Source: Phycisphaerae bacterium SM23_30 | Lineage (GTDB): Bacteria; Planctomycetota; Phycisphaerae; Sedimentisphaerales; SM23-30 | Direction of reading: 5' to 3' | Assembly (NCBI GenBank): GCA_001303695.1 | Contig: LJUC01000010.1 | Span: 1 to 32,252, forward strand | Length of the DNA stretch: 32,252 bases | Shown: piece after piece, positions 26,212 to 32,252 of the stretch | Layout of the letters: each line of letters opens with the position of its first letter | Numbering within the stretch: position 1 is the first letter of the stretch | The notes under the pieces: generated by a model | Databases searched by the model: none | Seen by the model: the letters and a program-made list of their open reading frames with translations, nothing else | Told to the model about the DNA's origin: nothing | Made by a program: the position numbers and the translations under genes

Positions 26212-26535
26212 CTAAATCAATCCCGATTTGAATAACATTTCACTATCGCCAAAAGACTGTAACTTCCTGATCAGGTACAATATTTCTTCGCCATTCAATT
26301 AGATAACTTGTTAAATGACAAATATTTAAGAAATTTCCCCTGAAATTAAAAAATTCCCGCATATAATTTTATTGAAACCGAATATGGTTTCTACTATAGA
26401 CATTCCCAACGGGGACCGACCGGACGAGCCAATATCCCGAAGCGTCGGTATAAACCTGACGTAACTGGGGATAATTATAATAATTAAAGCTGGAAAAATT
26501 AAAAAAATCGTAGTTGAATTATTTGGAGGAAACCT
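26212..26535. other. 324-base non-coding gap before the ferredoxin gene
   Basis: No gene seen. It holds a palindrome CCTGATCAGG (26266-26275), a promoter with an embedded palindrome (26372-26400) and the ribosome site TTTGGAGGA. Confidence 0.6.
26372..26400 (+). promoter_or_regulatory. Candidate ferredoxin promoter with embedded operator
   Basis: TTGAAA (26372-26377), a 17-base spacer and TATAGA (26395-26400). The palindrome GAAACC-GAATAT-GGTTTC (26374-26391) covers most of the -35 and spacer. The leader to the ATG is about 130 bases. Confidence 0.5.
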
Positions 26536-26712
26536 ATGGCGGTAATAGTTGACTTGGATAAATGCAACGGGTGCGGCACCTGCGTGGAAGCTTGCCCCAG
26601 CGAAGCCCTTAGCCTGGTTGATGAGAAGGTCTCCGTGGACGAAGACGCCTGCGTCGATTGCGGGGTCTGTGTTGATGAGTGTCCGGAAGAGGCCCTTTCT
26701 ATGGACGAATAG
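26536..26712 (+). CDS. Small 2[4Fe-4S] ferredoxin
   Basis: A 58-residue protein. It has two classic cluster motifs: C10-xx-C13-xx-C16-xxx-C20-P and C39-xx-C42-xx-C45-xxx-C49-P, so each half binds one [4Fe-4S] cluster with crossed ligation of the fourth Cys. The protein is acidic and ends PEEALSMDE, typical of bacterial clostridial-type ferredoxins that carry electrons at low potential in the cytoplasm. A good ribosome site (TTTGGAGGA) lies 5 bases before the ATG. No redox-enzyme gene is adjacent, so it probably serves partners encoded elsewhere. Confidence 0.95.
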   Translation: MAVIVDLDKCNGCGTCVEACPSEALSLVDEKVSVDEDACVDCGVCVDECPEEALSMDE

Positions 26713-27028
26713 TCGCCTGACCGGAAAACATTATTATTGATGCCCCTTTGTCGGCAGAAATTTACACCTTGGGATAGGTTTAGAAGCCCTCTGCTGCAGA
26801 GGTAACCAGTCTCAGAAAATAACGATCCCTGGTACTGCGTTTCATAAATCCTTCAAACATGTGGAAATACCGTACCAGCGGCTGATTATAGAAGTATGCG
26901 CCCGAATTTAAGCGAAACGCAACGCAAGCGGACATATTTAATCCGCTCACCTTGGTCTTATAAGGGTTGTGGATTTTTCAGATAAAATATCGCTCGGAGT
27001 ATGGTCGAAAAGATGGCATCTTGCACGA
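26713..27028. other. 316-base non-coding gap between convergent genes
   Basis: No gene or tRNA seen. It contains the palindrome CCTCTGCTGCAGAGG (26788-26802) and a 6-bp hairpin AGCGGA/TCCGCT (26927-26947), neither with a U-run. A weak stem TTGCAC/GTGCAA (27021-27041) overlaps the stop of the next, minus-strand gene. Confidence 0.5.
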
Positions 27029-28144
27029 TTAACGAGTGCAAATAACGTGCTCTAGTTTCTGCAATGAGTCGAGGGCGTGGGCCAAGGGCCGCATCAGGGG
27101 TTTGATTCTATTCTTCTCACTCTCTGAAATCTCTTTACCCGTCTGCCGATATACTACCACCACCCCTATAAATCTCCCTTCGTGGGCGACGGGTAATCCC
27201 AGCAGCGACCAGCCCCCCAGCAAACCCTGTTGTTCCGATGAGATGGGCGTCAAGGTCCCGGCATCCCTTACCAGCAGGCAATGACCGGTTCTTAAGACTT
27301 CTTTTACTACCGTCTTCGTGAATAGTTCTTCCAGATCAGCGGGATTATCAATCTCTGGTTGTTGAAAAGCCGCCACATGCGCGGCAAATCCCCCCGGATT
27401 ACAAAGATAAATGGCGGCGCTGCTGTCGCTTAGATGTAACTTGAGCCCTCCCAAGGCTTTATAAAGCATATAACGCCGATCAAATTCTCCGACCAGACTG
27501 CTCTGAAAATCATAAACCCGCTGCAGATCCTGCAGCGTCTCGGTAAACTGAATATTTGAGTTTACCAGATCACGACATAGCAAATCCACCTTATCCCGCA
27601 ATTGTCGCCGCTTACGATTGACCTGTCGGCAAAGCCCCCGCACCCGGCTGTAACGTTCGATATGATACCATCGGCAGCCGGCCCGTTGTAAGGCGCCTTT
27701 TAGCCTTTTGAGGGTATCCGCCGCCTGCCACGGCGCCGTCCAGAGACCGTCAAATCCCAACTGTGCTGCTTGTTCCACTTCGACTCGGTCGGCGTCTTTT
27801 AATACTACCCCGGTGGCGGTCGGCAGCCGTAACCATATCGGCCCGGCCCAAAATTGAAACCCGGATCGCGCCGCCGGCATCTGCAGCAACTCGCCCAGGG
27901 CTGCCGAACTCAGCTCAAATACGACCAGATCGTAGGCCTCCACAGACAATCGTGCCCAGAACCGTCTATCAAAAAGAGCTGTCGGCCACCGGATACTCGC
28001 GGGCACCCGCCCCCGAAAATATTCCACCTGCTCTTGATCTACCAGGGTTCGACGAAAACACACTTCCAGGTCGCCGCTAAGCAGAGAGAGTATCTTTATC
28101 GGTAGGAAGTCTCGCGCTGCCAAGTTTCCTCTCCTCCGGGACAA
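27029..28144 (-). CDS. Pseudo-receiver / coiled-coil / GAF-like signalling protein
   Basis: A 371-residue cytosolic protein. Residues about 14-165 have the beta/alpha rhythm of a receiver domain (IKILSLLSG, YDLVVFELSS, then GVVLKDAD and AAQLGFDGLWTAPW), but the phospho-acceptor Asp position after LVVF is Glu, so it is probably not phosphorylated. Residues about 166-225 are a charged helix, likely coiled coil. Residues about 226-365 resemble a GAF sensor domain (AAIYLCNPGG, LLGLPVAHEGRFIGVVVVYRQ). It is the last gene of a three-gene minus-strand cassette, 27 bases after the kinase. The likely start is TTG at 28142-28144 with AAGGAG upstream. A second in-frame TTG seven codons later has its own duplicated ribosome site. 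It is probably an accessory sensor or adaptor for the kinase. Confidence 0.75.
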   Translation of the reverse strand: MSRRRGNLAARDFLPIKILSLLSGDLEVCFRRTLVDQEQVEYFRGRVPASIRWPTALFDRRFWARLSVEAYDLVVFELSSAALGELLQMPAARSGFQFWAGPIWLRLPTATGVVLKDADRVEVEQAAQLGFDGLWTAPWQAADTLKRLKGALQRAGCRWYHIERYSRVRGLCRQVNRKRRQLRDKVDLLCRDLVNSNIQFTETLQDLQRVYDFQSSLVGEFDRRYMLYKALGGLKLHLSDSSAAIYLCNPGGFAAHVAAFQQPEIDNPADLEELFTKTVVKEVLRTGHCLLVRDAGTLTPISSEQQGLLGGWSLLGLPVAHEGRFIGVVVVYRQTGKEISESEKNRIKPLMRPLAHALDSLQKLEHVICTR

Positions 28145-28155
28145 GTTTCCTCTCC
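28121..28155 (-). repeat. Tandem duplication of ribosome site plus TTG start
   Basis: On the minus strand GGAGAGGAAACTTG occurs twice, 21 bases apart (plus-strand copies at 28121-28134 and 28142-28155). Each copy supplies a purine-rich ribosome site and a TTG, and the two TTGs are in the same frame. Confidence 0.8.
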
Positions 28156-28171
28156 TTTGAAAAACACCCGG

Positions 28172-30469
28172 TTAAAAGCCCGCTTCGAGGTTAACCGGGT
28201 GTTTCTCCGCCATTTGACACACCGGCAATACCAGTCGGGCCGTCGTGCCGGTGCCGGGTTTGCTTCTCAAGCTGAGGCGCCCGCCGTTCTCTCCGATGTA
28301 TCGGCTGCTGCGGCTCAAACCCAGACCGCGACTACGCCCGGCCTGCCGCAGAGAAAAAAACGGGTCAAATGCCTTTTGCACGGTCTCTTCAACCATCCCG
28401 CAGCCCTGATCGATCACCTCGAGCATCACTTCATTTTCCAGTTCGCTGTGGTCGCCCGTGAGACGCACCGTTCCCCCTTGGCCTTGATATGACTCAATGG
28501 CGTTCAGAATCAACTCCCGCACCGCCATGATGATCTGTTCTTCATCAACAAATATCTCCGGAAGAGTTCCCGGCAATTCGACTTCGATTTGCACATTCTC
28601 CCGGGCGGCTTGATCCCTTAAGGCATCCGCCGCCCTGTTTATCAGCTCCTCCACGCGGACGGAATCGGGCTTGGGAAGCGATGGTTTGGCAAATTCCATT
28701 AACTCTGAAACAATCTTGGTGATCTCCTGACCGCAGTGGGAAATCGTCTCCAGGATTTCACGCCGCTGGGAGTCTTCCTCGGAAGAGGCCAGCAGTTGCG
28801 ACCGGCCCACCACCACCGCCAGCGGATTATTTACCTCGTGTGCCGCCCCGCAGGCCATCTCTCCCACCGCCGCCATGCTACGTTTTCGCACCAGTTCTCG
28901 TTGGGCCTCATGCAGCAGTTGATTGGCCTGCGCCAACTGCTCGCTCAACCTTAACAGTTCTTGATGCTTTTGCGCCTGGCAAATCGCCAGGGCCGCCCCC
29001 GCCGCAAAGGCCGCTAAGTAATTTATTTGCCCCTGATATTTCCTTGCTCCTTCGGCCTGCTCCCACAGCACCCCCCCCACCGTCTCGCCTCCATGCCGCA
29101 GCGGTATCATTAACGTCGAGGCCATCTCGAAGCCCGGCGAGACTTGTTCGAAAAACCAACCGTGAGATTCGCCCGCCGGTTTTACTCTAAAACCTGCCCC
29201 CTCTTCATTATCGGCGGTTTCCAATGAAATCGCCTCCGGATCATCGGTTCGATCCACTAAAAACACCGTTGCCTGGGCTTCGTCTTTCAGCTTGACCGCT
29301 CCTTCAATTATCAATTCATCGGCCTCTTTTGAATACACCGCACAGTTTCCGCCGGCCATCTTCCGCTGCCAAAGATCCGCGATCAAACGACATACGTCCA
29401 CCAAAGACTGGGTCGCCGTCAAGCTGCCGGTCAATTCACTGAGAAGCTCAAAATATACGCTTCTTTCCCGTAAATTCCGGTTCTGCTGCTGCAAATGTAG
29501 ATTCAGCTCCCCCAATTCCCGGTTCGCCTCACACAAGGCCTCGTGATAAAGTTCCTCCGGATCCATCTCATCCAGGCCTAAAAGCACCCCTCGCTCGCTT
29601 ATCTGTTCCCGCAGTCTGCGCGCTACTTGATCCACCTGCTCCGCCGAACATCCCAGCTCTCCCGCCACCGCCTGGGTCGAATTGGTGAGATAATAATTAC
29701 CGGAGTAACCAATGTGCTGCTCCCGGGCCAATATATCCGCCAAGTGCACGGTCTGCACGATACTGCGATGCTTGACCGCCTCCGGCAGGGCCTGCACATA
29801 ATGATGATGCAGCCACACCGTCTCTTTTATTGATTCCGGAAGATTCCATTTCTCCGTCAAACGCTTGCCCACCACCGTATGATCGATCCCCAGAATCCGC
29901 TGCTCCAGCTCGGCAATATTGCCCCGGGCCGACTCGGTTAACTGCACCACCCGGGCAAAACTCTTCGGCAAACATGCATCCAACGCCACTTTGCCCATAT
30001 CATGCAGCAAGCCACACACGAAAACCTCTTCCGGATCCACCCTTCTATCTATGTGACGGACCAGCATCTTGGCCGCGCAAGCCACCGCCAGACTGTGCTT
30101 CCAAAATCCCGCTCGGTCAAACTGACCGCCTTTGCCCTCATCCGGCCCCCCCAGAGCCTCAAATACCTTGATGCTCAGCACCGCATTACGCACCGCCTCA
30201 AATCCCAGCAGCACCACCGCTTTGCTCAAGGACGCCGACTGTCGCTTGATGCCCGTGCTCGCCCGGGTCGCCATGGTGATAATGCGGCTGGCCAGCGCCG
30301 GATCGGACTCTATCAACTGCACCACTTCCTCGGCCTGGGTATCGTTCCTGACCGTTATCTGCAGCAAACGCGCCGCCACCGCCGGTAAGGTCGGCAGACT
30401 GTTGAGTTGTTGAATGATCAACTCAATCTTTTTACTTTTCGATCGCTTGGTTTCCGGTTCTTGATTCAT
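28172..30469 (-). CDS. HDOD-GAF-histidine kinase
   Basis: A 765-residue cytosolic sensor kinase without membrane segments. Residues about 14-225 are an HDOD domain (LPTLPAVAARLLQI, ESDPALASRIITMA). It keeps several HD-domain residues: H125, H156-D157 in GLLHDMGK, and H197. Residues about 330-505 are GAF-like, followed by a coiled-coil stretch. The kinase core has the H-box HEVNNPL (H544), N-box ELILNAIESY, G1 DQGCGM and G2 RGLGLS. It should autophosphorylate H544 and pass the phosphate to a receiver, most simply the HTH-receiver protein encoded 51 bases upstream. The ribosome site AAGGAG is about 11 bases before the ATG. It is the middle gene of the cassette. Confidence 0.92.
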   Translation of the reverse strand: MNQEPETKRSKSKKIELIIQQLNSLPTLPAVAARLLQITVRNDTQAEEVVQLIESDPALASRIITMATRASTGIKRQSASLSKAVVLLGFEAVRNAVLSIKVFEALGGPDEGKGGQFDRAGFWKHSLAVACAAKMLVRHIDRRVDPEEVFVCGLLHDMGKVALDACLPKSFARVVQLTESARGNIAELEQRILGIDHTVVGKRLTEKWNLPESIKETVWLHHHYVQALPEAVKHRSIVQTVHLADILAREQHIGYSGNYYLTNSTQAVAGELGCSAEQVDQVARRLREQISERGVLLGLDEMDPEELYHEALCEANRELGELNLHLQQQNRNLRERSVYFELLSELTGSLTATQSLVDVCRLIADLWQRKMAGGNCAVYSKEADELIIEGAVKLKDEAQATVFLVDRTDDPEAISLETADNEEGAGFRVKPAGESHGWFFEQVSPGFEMASTLMIPLRHGGETVGGVLWEQAEGARKYQGQINYLAAFAAGAALAICQAQKHQELLRLSEQLAQANQLLHEAQRELVRKRSMAAVGEMACGAAHEVNNPLAVVVGRSQLLASSEEDSQRREILETISHCGQEITKIVSELMEFAKPSLPKPDSVRVEELINRAADALRDQAARENVQIEVELPGTLPEIFVDEEQIIMAVRELILNAIESYQGQGGTVRLTGDHSELENEVMLEVIDQGCGMVEETVQKAFDPFFSLRQAGRSRGLGLSRSSRYIGENGGRLSLRSKPGTGTTARLVLPVCQMAEKHPVNLEAGF

Positions 30470-30520
30470 ATGATCCCCAACTCCTTTAGGTCCGGTGATT
30501 ATTGGTTCCTGTAAAACCGC

Positions 30521-31129
30521 TCAATTAAGTTGCAGCAGTCCGACCATCTCGTCAACCAGTTCATCAATACTGAAAGGTTTCTTTAAAAAGGCGTCCGCCC
30601 CTACTTTCATAAGCTGCTCGATCTCGTCCTGATTGATCACCCCGCTGACGATGATTATCTTCATATGTGCAAACGCCGAATTCTGCCGGATAGTCTTACA
30701 CACCACATTGCCGTTCACGTCCGGCAGCATATAATCCAGGATCATCAAATCGGGGCGAAATTCTTGCGTCAACACTCCCGCATCATATCCGCAGTTGGCC
30801 GTCCGCACCTCGAATCGTCCATCTCGCTCAAAAACATCAACCATTAATTCCACAATCTCAGGATCATCATCCACCACCAGCACCTTCCGGCGGTCCGCCT
30901 CTTCCAGCAAATCCAGCGGTATATCATTTTCCCGCATAAACTTGATCATGCTCTCGCGGGGTATCCGCCGAAACTTCGATCCCGGCACCCGAAAACCTTC
31001 CAAGCGGCCCGAATCAAAACAACGGATTATCGTCTGCTGACTGATCTTACATATCGCCGCCGCCTCCCCGGTCGAAAACACCCTCTTGGAAGACTCCGAC
31101 TCTGACCGATTCTTGGTATTGCTGCCCAT
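30521..31129 (-). CDS. Response regulator with N-terminal excisionase-like HTH and C-terminal receiver
   Basis: A 202-residue protein. Residues about 17-66 are a MerR/excisionase-type HTH (FSTGEAAAICKISQQTIIRC, then GFRVPGSKFRRIPRES), a DNA-binding fold. Residues about 82-200 are a canonical receiver: acidic pair in VLVVDDDPE, phospho-acceptor D132 in LMILDYMLPD, and the conserved Lys in FLKKPF. The order (DNA-binding first, receiver last) is the reverse of OmpR/NarL-type regulators. It heads the cassette with the HDOD kinase and pseudo-receiver genes and is likely the kinase's target. The ribosome site AAGGGGTG lies 6 bases before the ATG. Direct repeats around its promoter suggest autoregulation. 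Confidence 0.92.
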   Translation of the reverse strand: MGSNTKNRSESESSKRVFSTGEAAAICKISQQTIIRCFDSGRLEGFRVPGSKFRRIPRESMIKFMRENDIPLDLLEEADRRKVLVVDDDPEIVELMVDVFERDGRFEVRTANCGYDAGVLTQEFRPDLMILDYMLPDVNGNVVCKTIRQNSAFAHMKIIIVSGVINQDEIEQLMKVGADAFLKKPFSIDELVDEMVGLLQLN

Positions 31130-31149
31130 AATCTCACCCCTTCATCATA

Positions 31150-31165
31150 TTAATGGGTTAATGGG
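31150..31165. repeat. Tandem 8-base repeat in the response-regulator leader
   Basis: TTAATGGG occurs twice head to tail. On the coding (minus) strand it reads CCCATTAACCCATTAA, about 20-36 bases before the start codon. Possible protein-binding half-sites. Confidence 0.5.
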
Positions 31166-31170
31166 AAAAA

Positions 31171-31206
31171 ACCTAAATTACTTATTTTACCTAAATTTCC
31201 TAGATT
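31171..31206. promoter_or_regulatory. Direct repeats over the response-regulator promoter
   Basis: ACCTAAATT at 31171-31179 and 31189-31197 are identical and 18 bases apart; TCCTAGATT at 31198-31206 is a diverged third copy that overlaps the -10. On the coding strand they read AATTTAGGT. Candidate binding sites for the HTH-receiver protein. Confidence 0.5.
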
Positions 31207-31231
31207 AACTATCGTCGCCTCTATCTGTCAA
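31202..31231 (-). promoter_or_regulatory. Promoter of the HTH-receiver / HDOD-kinase cassette
   Basis: On the minus strand: a perfect TTGACA (31226-31231), an 18-base spacer and TAATCT (31202-31207); a 17-base spacer gives TTAATC. It lies about 73 bases before the ATG at 31129. Confidence 0.55.
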
Positions 31232-31646
31232 CTTAAATCCTTAGCACTTCGTAACATATTATTTAATAGTAGGTTAAGTCGTTTTGTGACGGTCGTACCA
31301 CCTCGAATCATAAGACTATCTCGGCAAATAACTTACAACCCTTTTGGGCATACCAGTAAACTGCCCGCCCTTAAAATCTTGTCGCTACAAACCTGTTTTT
31401 CTGCATAGTCGTCAACTCACGGACTTTTTTTGCCGTTGTCTTTTCCCAATCGTCCACATAACAAATCGGTATCGATCCCTCCTTCGCTTCATTTTTTAAA
31501 GTCTTGTCCGCACAGACCTTATATCTCGAATATCCCTCTCGATGCCACCCGCTTTATCTCACCTTTTTATTATAATGTTTCAACCATCCAAGACAGGTAA
31601 CTGCCGCCTCTAAAGAATCCGCTGCTACCCCCACCTTTTCATATAC

Positions 31647-32252
31647 TCATATACCCTTCTTCAGATATATCATTAATACCATAATATCCGCCGGATTTAT
31701 CCCGCTTATCCGCGACGCCTGCCCCAGCGTAAGGGGCTGAACCTGATTTAATCTTTCTTGTGCCTCAAATCGCAATTGACTTATACCACGATAATCAAAA
31801 TCCCCGGGCAGCTTCAGCTCCTCGGCACGCTTGAATCGTTCGATCAGGCGGTCCTGCTTTTCTACATAACCGGCATATCGAATATCGTTCACCACCTGCT
31901 GAAGGGCCCATTTATCGTAATTTTTCGCGGCCAGTTCCTCATCGACGCCCAGCAGCCAATTTTCATCGTGATTTTGCTGACGCAAAAATTGCACCAGCTT
32001 CTTTCCGCTGAAGGCGCCTTTTTCCAGATATTTTTTGATCTCTTGAGCCTGTCGGCGCTTTTTACGAAAACGCCCCCAGCGTTCCTCATCGACCAGGGAC
32101 CAGCTTCTGCCCACCGGCGTCAGACGTTCATCGGCATTATCGCTCCGCAGCAGCAGACGGTATTCGGCTCGCGAGGTAAACATCCGGTAGGGTTCATTTA
32201 TCCCCTTGGTCACCAGATCATCGATCATCACCCCAATGTACGCCTGATCCCG
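31647..32252 (-). CDS. mnmG: tRNA uridine-5-carboxymethylaminomethyl modification enzyme MnmG, C-terminal part
   Basis: The visible 201 codons are the C-terminal third of MnmG (GidA); the gene continues past the right edge. The frame at the edge reads RDQAYIGVMIDDLVTKG, then NEPYRMFTSRAEYRLLLR, both hallmark MnmG segments, so the GTG/ATG near 32226-32231 are internal codons. The helical C-terminal domain with YAGYVEKQD and the end SRISGINPADIMVLMIYLKKG match the part that binds MnmE and tRNA. With MnmE it installs the carboxymethylaminomethyl group on the wobble uridine of certain tRNAs, using FAD and folate. It lies 517 bases upstream of the signalling cassette on the same strand. Confidence 0.96.
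   Translation of the reverse strand, partial: RDQAYIGVMIDDLVTKGINEPYRMFTSRAEYRLLLRSDNADERLTPVGRSWSLVDEERWGRFRKKRRQAQEIKKYLEKGAFSGKKLVQFLRQQNHDENWLLGVDEELAAKNYDKWALQQVVNDIRYAGYVEKQDRLIERFKRAEELKLPGDFDYRGISQLRFEAQERLNQVQPLTLGQASRISGINPADIMVLMIYLKKGI

Larger units (their letters stand above)
31130..31646. other. 517-base gap upstream of the signalling cassette
   Basis: No gene supported. The left third holds the cassette promoter and its repeats (31150-31231). On the minus strand an open frame of 60 codons without a start codon (31371-31553) follows the mnmG stop in the same frame after one further stop; I regard it as chance or a remnant. No terminator with a U-run is visible after mnmG. Confidence 0.5.

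Noticed and set aside
26788-26802. CCTCTGCTGCAGAGG as a terminator or tRNA arm
   Set aside because: No U-run and no surrounding cloverleaf can be drawn; left as a bare palindrome in the gap note.
32226-32231. GTG/ATG as the start of a short C-terminal MnmG-like protein
   Set aside because: The frame continues to the window edge with the conserved DQAYIGVMIDDLV segment, so the gene is simply cut by the window.

Overview
The window looks like chromosomal DNA of a Planctomycetota bacterium, most likely of the Phycisphaerae group. This is inferred from a secreted subtilase ending in a dockerin-type repeat, an excisionase-like HTH fused to a receiver, a large secreted repeat protein of planctomycete style, and runs of exported peptidases and propellers. 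No rRNA, tRNA, CRISPR array or intact insertion sequence was seen.

Left part (1-5,500): the 3' end of a secreted S8 protease gene faces an exported M14 metallocarboxypeptidase gene. Directly upstream of the M14 gene is a compact, visibly AT-richer type II restriction-modification module: a leaderless HTH regulator, a PD-(D/E)XK nuclease and a divergent D12-class adenine methyltransferase. Both promoters of this module overlap one perfect palindrome.

Housekeeping-like block (5,540-9,369, minus strand): an ADP-ribosylglycohydrolase, an iron-dependent alcohol dehydrogenase and a KefB-type cation/proton antiporter.

Central block (9,454-23,520, plus strand): this is the most unusual part. It encodes an exported M28-like peptidase with a substituted metal-site residue, three paralogous exported sortilin/BNR-type beta-propellers and a lipoprotein amidohydrolase. 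The propellers end in Arg/Gly/Gln-rich tails. A helical module in those tails occurs zero, two and one times in the three paralogs. A palindromic 9-mer (ATAASTTAT) recurs in the gaps before the M28 gene and the first two propeller genes, so they may be co-regulated. A strong terminator closes the block. I read it as an envelope or extracellular peptide-capture and breakdown system.

Right part (23,656-32,252): an exported TPR/HEAT-like protein and a 58-residue two-cluster ferredoxin each have a recognisable promoter with a palindrome. A minus-strand signalling cassette follows (HTH-receiver regulator, HDOD-GAF-histidine kinase, pseudo-receiver/GAF protein). Its promoter carries direct repeats that suggest autoregulation. 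The window ends inside mnmG (minus strand).
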